Positions 54,870 through 64,000 of a stretch of DNA of 64,000 nucleotides are shown here, in pieces. The position numbers and the translations under genes are program-made. The notes beneath the pieces are model-generated. The model did not search any database. It was not told the origin of the DNA and saw only the letters and a program-made list of their open reading frames with translations. Positions within the stretch are counted from its first letter, which is position 1. Each line of letters begins with the position of its first letter. The DNA is from Bacillus sp. S3 (GTDB lineage Bacteria > Bacillota > Bacilli > Bacillales > Cytobacillaceae): assembly GCF_005154805.1 (NCBI RefSeq), contig NZ_CP039727.1, forward strand, positions 4,461,501 through 4,525,500, written 5' to 3'.

Positions 54870-55664
54870 TCACCCTCTATTTCTAATGGCTTCAACTGTT
54901 TGGAGATACATCGCTTCTCGTTCTTTATCTGAAAGAAAATGTAAACTGATTCTGTCAATCAGGTAGAGGGTACTCATGTCAAGCCCCGTTAATAGAAAGT
55001 TGTTTCTCAGCGGGTGCACTGTCCACAAGACCTCATCGGAAATTTTAGTCAGCGGGGTTTGCCCAAAAGCGGTAAAGGCAATCAGTTTTGCCCCTTTGCT
55101 CGTTCCCAGTCTGACTGATTGAAGTAAATCGGCCGTTTGACCGGACCGTGAAAAGGCTAAAATCAAATCTCCCGGCTTTAGCAGCGTACTTCTGATAATC
55201 ATCAGATGCGGATCCGTAACTGCCTCTGAAATAAATCCCATCCGGCTGAGGCGATAATTCAATTCCTGCGCGGCCAAACCCGAGCTACCTAAGCCGTAAA
55301 TGAAAATTCGTTTGGCTTCTTTCATATCCTTTAGCGCCCTAGAAAATGGCTCCGGATCGATTAACGACTGAACATCTGCCAGCATCTCATGGTAGGAAGC
55401 GAACAAGGTTTGTTCAATCCCTTCCGTTTCCTTTGCTTCAGTACCCCCCGCAAGCTTCACCTTCATCTCTACGAAATTTCGGCAGGAAACCTTTTTGGCA
55501 AAACGGGTGATCGTACTGAGGGAGACGCCTGTCGCATGCGCAAGCTCTTGGATATGACTGTGGGAAACCTCTTCCGGGTTGGCTAGAATATAGTTTGCAA
55601 TATTTCTTTCTTTATCAGATAAGGAAGAGTAAATACTTTGGATCTCATTCAACACCGAAGACAT
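54870..55664 (-). CDS. RpiR/MurR-family regulator with SIS domain
   Basis: The 264-residue protein has an N-terminal HTH_6 (SDKERNIANYILANPEEVSH, ATGVSLSTITRFAKKV) and a C-terminal SIS sugar-phosphate-binding domain (IFIYGLGSSGLAAQELNYRL, ILAFSRSGQTADLLQSVRL). It likely senses ManNAc-6-P, GlcNAc-6-P or a similar phosphosugar. It is last in the unit with NanE and the PTS permease, and a palindrome at the PTS promoter is its probable target. Confidence 0.9.
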   Translation of the reverse strand: MSSVLNEIQSIYSSLSDKERNIANYILANPEEVSHSHIQELAHATGVSLSTITRFAKKVSCRNFVEMKVKLAGGTEAKETEGIEQTLFASYHEMLADVQSLIDPEPFSRALKDMKEAKRIFIYGLGSSGLAAQELNYRLSRMGFISEAVTDPHLMIIRSTLLKPGDLILAFSRSGQTADLLQSVRLGTSKGAKLIAFTAFGQTPLTKISDEVLWTVHPLRNNFLLTGLDMSTLYLIDRISLHFLSDKEREAMYLQTVEAIRNRG

Positions 55665-55679
55665 GATAAAACATCCTTT

Positions 55680-56360
55680 TTACTTTGGAATTTGCGCGGC
55701 AAATCGGGCTGTAATTTGCTGCGGACGCGTAATCGCACCGCCAACAACTACAGAATATACCCCAATTTCAAACGCCCGTTTCATCATTTCAGGGGTCATA
55801 ATATTTCCTTCCGCGATGACAGGAATGCTTACTGCTTTAACGACATTTTTTAAAAACGCAAAGTCATTCTCATATAGTTTACTACCATTTGATTCATTTG
55901 TATAACCGTAAAGGGTCGTACCGACACAATCAAATCCTAACTTTTCCGCATGGATGGCTTCCTCAACGGATGACGTATCGGCCATTAGCTGGACAGCTGG
56001 ATTTTTTTCACGGGCAAAGGAAACAAGTTCTTCAAGTGATAAACCATTCGGTCTGCTTCTTAACGTTGCATCCATAGCGATCATTTCGCAGCCGCTTTCG
56101 ATTAACTCCTCTATTTCCTTTTTCGTAGCGGTAATGAAGACTTCACTATCCTCGTAATCCCGCTTCACGATGCCAATCACCGGCAGCGTAACCTCTTGTT
56201 TAATCGCGATAATATCCTCTTTAGAGTTCGCACGGATTCCGACAGCACCGCCTTCTTTCGCTGCAAGGGCCATTTTGGACATGATATAAGAGCTGTGAAG
56301 CGGCTCCTGATCCAATGCCTGACAGGAAACAACAAGACCATGTTTAATTCTTTCGAGCAT
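55680..56360 (-). CDS. nanE: N-acetylmannosamine-6-phosphate 2-epimerase NanE
   Basis: Start at ATG 56360 ([20 protein letters not shown]) after GGTGGGTGAG. The 226-residue TIM barrel has the NanE landmarks [52 protein letters not shown] and [16 protein letters not shown]. It converts ManNAc-6-P to GlcNAc-6-P. The gene starts within a few bases of the PTS stop, so uptake and epimerisation are coupled. No nanA lyase is nearby, so the entering sugar is probably ManNAc or a derivative. Confidence 0.93.
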   Translation of the reverse strand: MLERIKHGLVVSCQALDQEPLHSSYIMSKMALAAKEGGAVGIRANSKEDIIAIKQEVTLPVIGIVKRDYEDSEVFITATKKEIEELIESGCEMIAMDATLRSRPNGLSLEELVSFAREKNPAVQLMADTSSVEEAIHAEKLGFDCVGTTLYGYTNESNGSKLYENDFAFLKNVVKAVSIPVIAEGNIMTPEMMKRAFEIGVYSVVVGGAITRPQQITARFAAQIPK

Positions 56361-56361
56361 G

Positions 56362-57897
56362 TTACTCACCCACCAATTCTTCAACTTCATTTTTAATAAT
56401 TGTCACTTCTGGTCCATAAATAACTTGGACGCCATTGCCTTTTTTCACGACACCTCTTGCGCCAGTTTTTTTCAAAATATCATCATTGACTCGTTCCACA
56501 TCTGTAACTGTCACACGTAAACGAGTAGCACAACAGTCGACATCTTGCAGATTTTCTTTTCCGCCAAGACCATCAACAATCGCTTGAGCCCGTTCACTTT
56601 TATTCGTTACATTCACAACTGCCTCGCCTTCTTCTTCGCGGCCTGGTGTCTTGAATTTGAATTTCTTAATCATGAACTTAAATGAGAAATAGTAGACAAA
56701 GAACCATGGAATTCCAATCACAGGTACCATTAGCCAATTCGTTTTTGCCTGACCTTGTAAGATACCGAATAGAACGAAATCAATAAATCCGCCAGAGAAC
56801 GTTTGACCAATCGTGATTTGGAAAATATGGGCAAGCATAAATGCCAAACCATCTAAGAACGCATGCAAGACATAAAGAGCTGGAGCAACAAATAAGAATG
56901 AAAATTCAATTGGTTCTGTGATACCTGTTAAGAATGAAGTAAGCGCGGCTGAAGCAAGCAGGCCGGCAACTTTCTTTTTATTTTCTGGTTTAGCTGTATG
57001 GTACATGGCCAAGCAGGCACCGACTAAACCAAACATCATCGTAATAAAACGGCCGGACATAAACCGTGCTGTACCGATATAGAACTTATTTGTCTCAGGA
57101 TCAGCCAGCTGGGCGAAGAAAATCCGCTGTGTTCCTTCAATAAGTTTGCCATCGATAGTTAGCGCTCCTCCAAGACTGGTTGTCCAAAATGGCATATAGA
57201 AGATATGGTGCAGACCGAAGGGTCCAAGCATTCTGAGAACAAATCCATAAATAAATGTTCCAATGTAGCCGGTTGCTTCAACCAAGCCGCCCATTTGAAA
57301 GATTCCCTTTTGAATAAATGGCCACACAAAGAATACTACTACACCAAGGAAAATCGCCGCAAATGAAGCAATAATCGGCACAAACCGTGAACCGCTGAAA
57401 AACCCGAGAAACTGTGGCAATTGTTTTTTGTTATAGCGATTATGGAGCCATGAAGTCAAAATCCCGACAACTACACCACCGAAAACACCTGTTTCAAGTG
57501 TTTGAATCCCAAGCGTCATCCCTTGACCGACAGCCGCCGGGTTGTCGACGTTCATTTTGCCGGTAATTGTTAATAAAGATGAAATCGTTGCGTTCATAAC
57601 TAGGAATGCTAGGACGCCAGCAAGTCCTGCTGTACCTTTATCTGATTTCGCAAGGCCGACGGAAATACCAACGGCAAACAATAGTGCCAAGTTAGCAAAT
57701 ACGACAGCGCCCGCACTCGACATGATTGCGAAAATATTTTGAAGCCAAGAAATATCTAGAAACGGATACGCCTTCACTGTATTCGGATTGGACAATGCAC
57801 CACCAATTCCGAGCAGCAATCCCGCTGCTGGGAGGACTGCAATTGGAAGCATGAACGACTTACCAAACTGTTGCGCCTTCTCGAAGAAACTATTCAT
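56362..57897 (-). CDS. PTS IICB permease of the glucose/GlcNAc superfamily
   Basis: Start at ATG 57897 ([26 protein letters not shown]) after GGAGGT. The 511-residue protein has about 10 membrane segments of IIC ([25 protein letters not shown]) and a C-terminal IIB domain with the phosphocysteine in [17 protein letters not shown]. There is no IIA domain, so it must borrow a glucose-type IIA. With nanE downstream the cargo is likely N-acetylmannosamine, arriving as ManNAc-6-P. Confidence 0.9.
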   Translation of the reverse strand: MNSFFEKAQQFGKSFMLPIAVLPAAGLLLGIGGALSNPNTVKAYPFLDISWLQNIFAIMSSAGAVVFANLALLFAVGISVGLAKSDKGTAGLAGVLAFLVMNATISSLLTITGKMNVDNPAAVGQGMTLGIQTLETGVFGGVVVGILTSWLHNRYNKKQLPQFLGFFSGSRFVPIIASFAAIFLGVVVFFVWPFIQKGIFQMGGLVEATGYIGTFIYGFVLRMLGPFGLHHIFYMPFWTTSLGGALTIDGKLIEGTQRIFFAQLADPETNKFYIGTARFMSGRFITMMFGLVGACLAMYHTAKPENKKKVAGLLASAALTSFLTGITEPIEFSFLFVAPALYVLHAFLDGLAFMLAHIFQITIGQTFSGGFIDFVLFGILQGQAKTNWLMVPVIGIPWFFVYYFSFKFMIKKFKFKTPGREEEGEAVVNVTNKSERAQAIVDGLGGKENLQDVDCCATRLRVTVTDVERVNDDILKKTGARGVVKKGNGVQVIYGPEVTIIKNEVEELVGE

Positions 57898-57913
57898 CAA
57901 ACGAACCTCCAAT

Positions 57914-57930
57914 ATGAAAATTATTTTCAT
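57914..57930 (-). promoter_or_regulatory. Palindromic operator for the RpiR regulator
   Basis: ATGAAAAT-T-ATTTTCAT is a perfect 17-base palindrome between the promoter and the PTS start codon, about 6 bases downstream of the -10 box. Confidence 0.65.
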
Positions 57931-57935
57931 GTGTT

Positions 57936-57964
57936 AGTATAAAATATTATTTTTCAAAATGCAA
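57936..57964 (-). promoter_or_regulatory. Promoter of the PTS-nanE-rpiR unit
   Basis: Minus strand TTGCAT (57964-57959), 17-base spacer, TATACT (57941-57936). Confidence 0.65.
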
Positions 57965-58013
57965 GAAAGGGTTTGCAGAAAATCAGTGGAAATATGTGGT
58001 GCATTCAGAAGCG

Positions 58014-58055
58014 AATAAAAAAAGCCCGGCAAGAGTATCTTTTACCTTGCCGGGC
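58014..58055 (-). terminator. Terminator of the RND exporter gene
   Basis: GCCCGGCAAG and CTTGCCGGGC pair around a 12-base loop; on the minus strand a T7 run follows. Confidence 0.88.
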
Positions 58056-58062
58056 ATAAATA

Positions 58063-61000
58063 TTAATTCTCTTCGATTTCTCGACGATTTTTCTTAAATA
58101 TTTTTGATAAGATTTCATAAACAATCGGTACGATGATCAATGTTAATAACGTTGAGCTTGTCAGACCGCCGATAACAGTAATCGCAAGACCTTTGGAGAT
58201 TAAACCGCCTCCGCCGCCTGCGCCAAGTGCCAACGGAATTAATGCACCAATTGTGGCGATGGCCGTCATCAGGATTGGCCGCAAACGTGTGGCACCTGCC
58301 TCTAATACGGCATCGCGCATTTTCAGCCCGTCACGTTCCATATGAATAATCCGGTCTACGAGAACGATGGCATTCGTAACGACAATTCCTATCAACATCA
58401 ACAGTCCCATCATAACCGAAACCGATATCGTTTCGCCGGCGATTAACAGGCCGACAAATGATCCGATAACCGCAAACGGTAGCGAGAACAGAATCGCAAA
58501 CGGTGCGACACCTTCACGGAAGGTAACCACTAGAATGAAGTACACGATCGCAACTGCTGCGGCCATCGCAATGCCAAGCTGCGTAAAGGTTTCTGTCATA
58601 TCTGCCTGCACCCCGGCAACACTGACAGTTACCCCTTTCGGTAAATCCAATTTATCTACTTCTTTACCTACTTTAGCTGTTACTTTAGAAATATCTTCTG
58701 CTTTAATTTTTCCGGAAACGGTGGCGAAGTACTCGCCTTTACTGCGTGCCAGTGTATTTAATGTTGTCCCTTTCTTAACGGTGACAAGTTCAGAAAGCGG
58801 CATAGTTGTCCCGAGTGCTGTCGGCACCTGTTTCGCTAACAATTCATCGATAGACTCCGGCTGGGCGGCCTGTTCCTGCTGCACGATCACATCTAAGGAG
58901 TCACCGTCTTTTTCAACCGTTGTTAACACATCTTTTGTTTGTTGCGGGCTTAACATCATCACAAGCTGGCCGGTTGTTAACCCGTATTGCAGCAAGTTCG
59001 CTTGATCCACCCTGAAGGTATACTCGACGAAAGCATCCTCTGCACTTGAAGTGACATCCTTTAAGTCATCATGTTTCTTCAGTACAGCTTCAACCTTTTT
59101 AACCGATTGATTCAGCTTGTTAATGTCTTCACTGTAGAGGGAGTAGCTGACTTCATTTTGCGCCCCTGACATTGAAGAGAAGTTCTGGCTTTTCCATTTG
59201 CCTGATTGATCAAGGCCGGTGACATATTTTTCAACTTTTTCTTTTACTTCCGGGAAGTTCTTCATGTCCGGGTCGAAGATGAGGTACATTAAGGCGCCGC
59301 CTCCGCCTCCGCCCATCATCGCAGCCATTTGGTCGCCTTCTTCAGTTACGGACACTTGAACGATATCAATATCATCTCGTTTCAGCATCTTCTCTTCGAC
59401 TGCTCGAACGTTTTCTACTGTTTCGTCTTTAAGCTCGCCTGCTTTTGGCGTATAGGTTAAATACATGACTTTATCTTCTTCACTGCCCATGAAGCTAAAG
59501 CCGATTAATGGTGTTAAGGCCAAACTTCCGGCTAATAAAACAACCGCTAAGATGGAGGCAATCACTTTATGGTTAAGGGTCTTTTCAAGGAACCATTTAT
59601 ACCATTGGGCAAGTTCGCCAGCTTCTTTATGACGTTTGGTGGTTTTTTCACTATATAATTTTTTCCGAAATAGGAAGTGTGACAGTGCCGGAACAATGGT
59701 AATCGCTACAAGTAACGATGCACCAAGGGCAAATGCCATTGTTAAAGCGAACGGTGCGAACAGCTCGCCGACCATTCCGCCAACAAAAATCAGCGGCGCA
59801 AATACCGCAACCGTGACCAATGTCGAGGACATAATCGGTTTGAACATTTCGATTGTCGCTTCACGAATAAGGGCGCGGCCCGTTAATTTTTCTTCCTTCA
59901 AATGCAGTCTTCGGTATATATTCTCCACGACGACAATTGAGTCATCGATGACCCGCCCGATGGCAACGGTAATCGCCCCAAGCGTCATAATATTCAGTGT
60001 GATATCCATCCAGTGTAAGAGCAATAATGCCATGAAGATGGAAACGGGAATCGAGATGATTGAAATAATCGTCGATTTAAAATCCCGTAGAAAAAGAAGA
60101 ATGATTAACACGGCAATGAGTCCGCCAAACACTGCTTTTTCAATCATCGTCGCCACCGATTCTTCAATCGGTTTCCCTTGGTCAAGTGTCACATCAATAA
60201 CAAGACCATCGACCTTTTTCTTTTCCTCTTTAATTAACTTTTTCACTTTATTTACTACATCAACCGTGTTTGCCTGCTGGCCTTTGACAATTTGGATGGC
60301 AATCGCGTCTTTTCCGTTTGTTCGGGAGATCGATTGTACTTTACCAACTGTATCAATTGTTGCAATGTCGCTAAGCTTTACAAATGGTGAGGGATTGGCA
60401 GCTGATGGGGTGACAGGAATCAGCATATTCTTTAATTCATCCGCGGTCATGAACTTGCCGTCAATCGCGACAGCCTGCTCCCCTTCTTTAAACTCGTAAA
60501 GTCCTAACGAAACAGCCATGTTGCTGGCTTGAATCATTTGCTTGACTTTCTCTTCTGTTAAGCCAAACTCCGCCATTTTCGCTTTGTTATACGTCAGGTC
60601 CACTTCTTCAATATGCTGGCCGGTAATAGTCGCCGACGCCACACCTTCGATTTTCTCGATTTTTGGAAGTAAGCTTTCCTCAACCGTTGATGTTAATTCA
60701 ACAATATCCTCTTTAGAACTGCTGACACTTAAGGCGACAACCGGCATCATATTCATGCTAATCGCTGTCGTTGTCGGCTTTTGCGCCCCTTCCGGCAATT
60801 TCAAGGAATCTAATGCCGATTTTAATTCACGCTTCGCCTCATCCATATCGATGCCGTATTCGTATTCCACTTGAATACTGGACATGTTCGAATAGGAATT
60901 GGAATAAACGGCTTTGACGTGATCGAGGCCTTCTACCGCTTTTTCAATCGGCATCGAGACATCTTCCATCACCTTTTCAGGTGTGGCTCCGGGATAGACG

Positions 61001-61149
61001 TCCATGACCATTAAGTATGGTATCGAGATATTCGGAATCGTCTCCATATTCATCCGTGTACCGGAATAAATACCCGATACGGTTATGATAATCGTAAGCA
61101 GCCATACTGCTAACTTATTTTTCAACACAAAATTGACTAACCCTTTCAC
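58063..61149 (-). CDS. swrC: RND-family multidrug/lipopeptide exporter (SwrC/YerP type)
   Basis: I start at GTG 61149, after AGGGTAGGTG. The roughly 1028-residue protein has the RND layout: TM1, first porter loop (YPGATPEKVMEDVSMPIEKAVE), TM2-6 with GAITVAIGRVIDDSIVVVENIYRRL (key acidic residues in TM4), second large loop, TM7-12. It exports drugs, bile-like detergents or surfactants using the proton gradient. A glycine/methionine-rich loop (MAAMMGGGGGGALMYLIF) stands out. The divergent TetR gene mirrors B. subtilis yerO-yerP. Confidence 0.9.
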   Translation of the reverse strand: MKGLVNFVLKNKLAVWLLTIIITVSGIYSGTRMNMETIPNISIPYLMVMDVYPGATPEKVMEDVSMPIEKAVEGLDHVKAVYSNSYSNMSSIQVEYEYGIDMDEAKRELKSALDSLKLPEGAQKPTTTAISMNMMPVVALSVSSSKEDIVELTSTVEESLLPKIEKIEGVASATITGQHIEEVDLTYNKAKMAEFGLTEEKVKQMIQASNMAVSLGLYEFKEGEQAVAIDGKFMTADELKNMLIPVTPSAANPSPFVKLSDIATIDTVGKVQSISRTNGKDAIAIQIVKGQQANTVDVVNKVKKLIKEEKKKVDGLVIDVTLDQGKPIEESVATMIEKAVFGGLIAVLIILLFLRDFKSTIISIISIPVSIFMALLLLHWMDITLNIMTLGAITVAIGRVIDDSIVVVENIYRRLHLKEEKLTGRALIREATIEMFKPIMSSTLVTVAVFAPLIFVGGMVGELFAPFALTMAFALGASLLVAITIVPALSHFLFRKKLYSEKTTKRHKEAGELAQWYKWFLEKTLNHKVIASILAVVLLAGSLALTPLIGFSFMGSEEDKVMYLTYTPKAGELKDETVENVRAVEEKMLKRDDIDIVQVSVTEEGDQMAAMMGGGGGGALMYLIFDPDMKNFPEVKEKVEKYVTGLDQSGKWKSQNFSSMSGAQNEVSYSLYSEDINKLNQSVKKVEAVLKKHDDLKDVTSSAEDAFVEYTFRVDQANLLQYGLTTGQLVMMLSPQQTKDVLTTVEKDGDSLDVIVQQEQAAQPESIDELLAKQVPTALGTTMPLSELVTVKKGTTLNTLARSKGEYFATVSGKIKAEDISKVTAKVGKEVDKLDLPKGVTVSVAGVQADMTETFTQLGIAMAAAVAIVYFILVVTFREGVAPFAILFSLPFAVIGSFVGLLIAGETISVSVMMGLLMLIGIVVTNAIVLVDRIIHMERDGLKMRDAVLEAGATRLRPILMTAIATIGALIPLALGAGGGGGLISKGLAITVIGGLTSSTLLTLIIVPIVYEILSKIFKKNRREIEEN

Positions 61150-61198
61150 TATTACACCTACCCTAAATTGACTTATTACACTCAATTTCTTATAATAA

Positions 61199-61230
61199 TG
61201 ACCAATTAGTCATTTGTCAATCATAGACAA
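61199..61230. promoter_or_regulatory. Two inverted-repeat operators between RND and TetR genes
   Basis: TGACCAATTAGTCA (61199-61212) and TTGTCAATCATAGACAA (61214-61230) are adjacent inverted repeats, centres about 16 bases apart, in the 100-base divergent promoter region. They are the probable TetR-family operator. Confidence 0.65.
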
Positions 61231-61249
61231 TTAGGAGCGATACGAGCAA

Positions 61250-62080
61250 ATGGTGAAAAAACAATTAATTATGGAGAAGGCGCTGGAGCTTTTTGCAAAG
61301 CAGGGATTCGAAGCCACATCTGTCCAGCAAATAACCGATCATTGTGGCATTTCTAAAGGGGCATTTTACTTATCCTTCAAATCAAAGGACGAATTAATTA
61401 TTGCATTAATTGACCACTTTATGATGCAAATCACCTCTGACATTGACTACATAGTCAAAAACACGAAGGACGAGCAGCTTTTATATGAATTTTATTATGC
61501 CATCTACCATGGTTTTCAGAAGCATTCCGATTTCGCTAAAGTTCTCATGAAAGAGCAGTCGCAAACCTTCAATAAAGAGCTTATTGTCAAAATGCAATTC
61601 TACGATAAATTAATCGAGGACATCATCTTAACGATGATTGAGCGCTTATACGGCGACGAAGTGAATGAGAAAAAATATGATTTAATCTATAGCATTAAAG
61701 GCTTTATGAATATGTATTCACAGTTATTTGTCTTTTATAACGTTCCGTTAGATTTGAAGTTGCTGTCGGAGTCACTCGTGGAAAAAACATCGGTCCTCGC
61801 TCGGTATGCGACTATACCGTTCGTTACCCAAGGCCTTTCTCAATTGTTAAAGCAGCCGATGAAAGAGGAGGTAACAAGGGAACAGCTTCTCGACATCATC
61901 AAACAAAAAATAGCGGAAATGGAAGAATCGATTGAAAAGGAATCATTAATCCTGCTGCGCGAAGAACTGCTAGAACCGAAACAGCCGCCAGCTGTTGTAA
62001 AAGGATTGCTCGGAAATATTCGCAATCACCCGCATTGTAAATGGATTTCCTATTTATTGCGGCAGTATTTTGAGTTATAA
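61250..62080 (+). CDS. yerO: TetR-family regulator (YerO-like)
   Basis: The 276-residue protein has a TetR HTH (ALELFAKQGFEATSVQQITDHCGISKGAFYLSFKSKDELI; key helix ISKGAFYLSFKSK) and a long helical ligand domain with an extended C-terminal tail (QPPAVVKGLLGNIRNHPHCKW), longer than most TetR proteins. It is divergent from the RND exporter, the arrangement of yerO-yerP, and is the expected repressor. AGGAGCGA lies some 12 bases before ATG. Confidence 0.85.
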   Translation: MVKKQLIMEKALELFAKQGFEATSVQQITDHCGISKGAFYLSFKSKDELIIALIDHFMMQITSDIDYIVKNTKDEQLLYEFYYAIYHGFQKHSDFAKVLMKEQSQTFNKELIVKMQFYDKLIEDIILTMIERLYGDEVNEKKYDLIYSIKGFMNMYSQLFVFYNVPLDLKLLSESLVEKTSVLARYATIPFVTQGLSQLLKQPMKEEVTREQLLDIIKQKIAEMEESIEKESLILLREELLEPKQPPAVVKGLLGNIRNHPHCKWISYLLRQYFEL

Positions 62081-62133
62081 AATTTGCTGTATTATTGGTC
62101 ATTGTTAATTTTGTATTTATGTTGAGAGGATTG

Positions 62134-62172
62134 AAAGGCAGAAAGCGATTATTTTTTACATTCTGCCTTTTG
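62134..62172. terminator. Hairpin between TetR and oxidoreductase genes
   Basis: AAAGGCAGAA and TTCTGCCTTT pair around a loop of 17 bases. U-runs are short (TTTTG on plus, TTTCAAT on minus), so efficiency may be modest. It lies between convergent genes. Confidence 0.55.
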
Positions 62173-62188
62173 TGGTGCTTACAACGGA

Positions 62189-62776
62189 TTAAAGGGCTAC
62201 TTTTTTAAAGTAATGATAAACCTTCTCTAGTTTTTTTGTTTGTTTTCCTTTTGAACTTTCCATATGTCCAAATTCAAAAAACCTCACTTGTTTGATTCCT
62301 ACAAATTGAAATAAGGCTTTCTTCATCAATATTTTATGCACATTATTCAACCAGAAAAGTGGATAGTTGGTTGGTCCCTTCATAGTGGATACACATACGA
62401 CTGATTTTCCTTTCAAGCGGCCTTCGGGCAGAAGCCCCTTTTTGTCCTTGTAGGCAAAATTTGCAGCAAATAATTGATCAATGTATCCAAGCAGCATCGA
62501 TGGATGTCTGCCCCACCAAATCGGATAAACAAAGACAATCTTGTCTGCCCAAGAAATTTGCTGTCGATATGTTACAAGATTAGGATCACGATACATATCA
62601 CGTCTTCGTTTATGCTCATTAAAAACGAGAATCGGGTTGAAACCCTCTTCATACAAATCTAACACCTGTATTTCCTCGATATTTGAATTTTCTTGACTCC
62701 CTTTTATGACCTTTTGTAAAAATGCGTAACATAAACTTTGATGATTAGGATGTGTGTAAATAACGAGAACTTTCAT
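62189..62776 (-). CDS. NAD(P)H-dependent quinone oxidoreductase (flavodoxin-like fold)
   Basis: The 195-residue protein begins MKVLVIYTHPNHQSLCYAFLQ, typical of the KefF/MdaB/NQO family. It has DKIVFVYPIWWGRHPSMLLGYID with the FMN/FAD-binding PIWW segment and GPTNYPLFWLNNVHK. It reduces quinones or electrophiles with two electrons. It is a single gene, convergent with the TetR gene. Physiological substrate unknown. Confidence 0.87.
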   Translation of the reverse strand: MKVLVIYTHPNHQSLCYAFLQKVIKGSQENSNIEEIQVLDLYEEGFNPILVFNEHKRRRDMYRDPNLVTYRQQISWADKIVFVYPIWWGRHPSMLLGYIDQLFAANFAYKDKKGLLPEGRLKGKSVVCVSTMKGPTNYPLFWLNNVHKILMKKALFQFVGIKQVRFFEFGHMESSKGKQTKKLEKVYHYFKKVAL

Positions 62777-63276
62777 ACTGCGCCCCTTCTACCTTAACTA
62801 GATTGAATTCGTAGTCTTTTAAAAATGAAATTACTCCATTAAGGAGTAGTATCATCTGAGATTTGTGGATTTGAAAAACTAGACCACCCAGTGTCGTCCT
62901 GTGAATGAACGATTGTCTACATGGAATAACTTTTTCCATTTTATTTTTGAACACCCAGACAAGCCCCTAGAATTTACTAATACCACTAAACTATAAAGAA
63001 AGTTTGTTAACCACATATTAAGAGGGCGTAAAGATTATTATGTTATTAGCTTTTATTTCCTTTATTTGTCTCTCGAACCATCTGAGAAATACCTTGCTGG
63101 TGCCTTTGGCTGGTGCCTGACACCAATTTCCACATTGACACTATGCAAGAATAAGTTATATAATTATCTTGAATTAAAGATATATATATTTAGATACTTG
63201 GATTCGAAGTATTTTTTTCCTATCATGGATAATGTTAAATTTTCTCAGTTCTTACTATAATAATAGGAGTGATCGT
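62777..63276. other. Intergenic region without clear gene
   Basis: No ORF here has a credible ribosome binding site or recognisable product. It holds a small hairpin (ACTCC/GGAGT near 62834-62848), a palindromic repeat unit at 63111-63125 and the AT-rich upstream region of the pirin gene. Confidence 0.5.
63111..63125. repeat. GGTGCC palindrome, likely dispersed Bacillus repeat
   Basis: TGGTGCCTGACACCA is an almost perfect inverted repeat, preceded by a partial copy CTGGTGCC at about 63098. Similar GGTGTCAGGCACC units are, as I recall, common between genes of Bacillus relatives. Confidence 0.5.
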
Positions 63277-63978
63277 ATGTTGCGGAAAATAGAAAGCAAG
63301 GACATGGGTGGCAGCAATCTTGGCTGGCTGAAGAGTAAGTTCCATTTCTCTTTTGCCGAGTACTATAATCCTAAAAATATTCACTTTGGTGTGTTACGTG
63401 TTATCAATGACGATCTTATTGAGGCCCATACAGGATTCGGCAGGCATCCACATCAAAATATGGAAATCATCTCGTATGTTGTCAACGGGCACCTTACACA
63501 TGAAGATAGTATGGGAAATTCCAATACCATTACCCGGGGACAGGTTCAGTATATGAGCGCCGGAACTGGTGTTTATCATAGTGAAATGAACAATGGAGAG
63601 GAGACAGCACGGTTATTACAAATCTGGATTGTGCCTGATCGAAACGGTCATACACCTAATTACGGAGATTATCGTTTTCATCCGGAGGACCGCCATAATC
63701 AATGGCTCCATATGGTGTCAAGTGTAGATGGTAATGCTCCGATCAAAATCAATCAGGACGCCAATATCTATTCATTAGAATTGGACAAAGACAAGGAAAT
63801 CAGCTTCCCTGTGAAAGCAGGAAGACAAGCTTATCTTGTTCAAATTGAAGGAAATTCAACGATTAATGACATCAGCTTAGACGCAAGAGATGCCATGGAA
63901 ATTGTTGAGGAAGAGATCAGATTGCACGCCAATGAAGCATCATATGTGTTAATCGTTGAGATGGAAAAACAATATTAA
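63277..63978 (+). CDS. Pirin-family bicupin protein (YhhW-like)
   Basis: Start at ATG 63277, behind AGGAGTGA. The 233-residue protein has the pirin N-terminal cupin with metal ligands GFGRHPHQNMEIISYVVNGHLTHEDSMGN and VYHSEMNNGEE (core HPHQNMEII, HSEMN). A C-terminal cupin-like half follows. Some members act as quercetin 2,3-dioxygenases; most have unknown roles. Single-gene unit close to the right edge. Confidence 0.9.
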   Translation: MLRKIESKDMGGSNLGWLKSKFHFSFAEYYNPKNIHFGVLRVINDDLIEAHTGFGRHPHQNMEIISYVVNGHLTHEDSMGNSNTITRGQVQYMSAGTGVYHSEMNNGEETARLLQIWIVPDRNGHTPNYGDYRFHPEDRHNQWLHMVSSVDGNAPIKINQDANIYSLELDKDKEISFPVKAGRQAYLVQIEGNSTINDISLDARDAMEIVEEEIRLHANEASYVLIVEMEKQY

Positions 63979-64000
63979 GAATCCAATTTCATAAAAAACG

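Noticed and set aside
58367..60499. Long plus-strand ORFs (212 and 287 codons) opposite the RND exporter
   Set aside because: They lie wholly antisense to a well-conserved RND gene, have no recognisable domains and no ribosome binding sites; they come from codon bias of the real gene.

Overview
The window looks like chromosomal DNA from a low-to-mid GC member of the Bacillaceae (Bacillus/Neobacillus-like). Strong AGGAGG-type ribosome binding sites, sigma-A-like promoters, CcpA cre sites, an IolABCDJ set very close to that of B. subtilis, a YerO/YerP-type TetR/RND pair and a LicR-type PTS regulator all point there. This is inferred from protein and motif recognition, not from a database search. 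Almost every gene is on the minus strand; exceptions are a GntR regulator, an M20 peptidase, an IolR-like regulator, a TetR regulator and a pirin. I found no rRNA, tRNA, CRISPR array or prophage.

Layout. 1-2.8 kb: the end of an ethanolamine (eut) cluster, with sensor kinase EutW, ANTAR regulator EutV and a partial EutH permease. Between eutV and eutH lies a terminator overlapped by an EutV-type hexaloop hairpin. 3.4-8.1 kb: an acid-sugar operon (beta-hydroxyacid dehydrogenase, DUF1537 kinase, GntP-type permease) with a divergent GntR regulator, four evenly spaced GTATAC boxes and a cre site. 8.1-10.3 kb: a class C group II intron inserted just after a terminator hairpin. 10.3-12.7 kb: a small ORF, a diguanylate cyclase and an M20 amidohydrolase. 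12.8-13.6 kb: an IolR-like DeoR regulator about 41 kb from the iol operon.

13.6-25.4 kb is one long operon: LicR-type regulator, lactose/cellobiose-family PTS IIA-IIB-IIC, aldo/keto reductase, sugar isomerase/epimerase, DUF4091 (GH123-like) protein, GH2 beta-galactosidase and ROK kinase. 25.4-35.5 kb holds a GH38 alpha-mannosidase, a DUF624 protein, a sugar ABC importer without ATPase, a GH125 alpha-mannosidase, a calcineurin-like phosphoesterase and an EEP-family phosphatase/nuclease. 35.7-38.2 kb: MgtC/SapB protein, PHP hydrolase and a DeoR regulator with its own repeat cluster. 38.4-47.2 kb: a second ATPase-less ABC importer (LplABC type) with two CehA/PHP hydrolases, one secreted, and a secreted LamG-metallophosphoesterase.

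47.5-54.7 kb is the myo-inositol operon iolA-B-C-D-J with a downstream HAD phosphatase. It is preceded by a cre-overlapped promoter and four tandem IolR-type 11-mers. 54.9-58 kb: an RpiR regulator, NanE and a PTS IICB permease, probably for an N-acetylated amino sugar. 58-62.1 kb: an RND exporter with divergent TetR regulator. 62.2-64 kb: an NAD(P)H oxidoreductase and a pirin.

The most interesting reading is that the 13-55 kb stretch is a locus for dismantling phosphorylated, mannose-rich and possibly inositol-containing glycoconjugates. It has alpha-mannosidases, at least six candidate phosphoesterases or hydrolases, two ABC importers, a PTS and the lower inositol pathway. The iol promoter and the mannosidase/ABC promoter share an identical 17-mer and cre sites. 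This linkage is inference.
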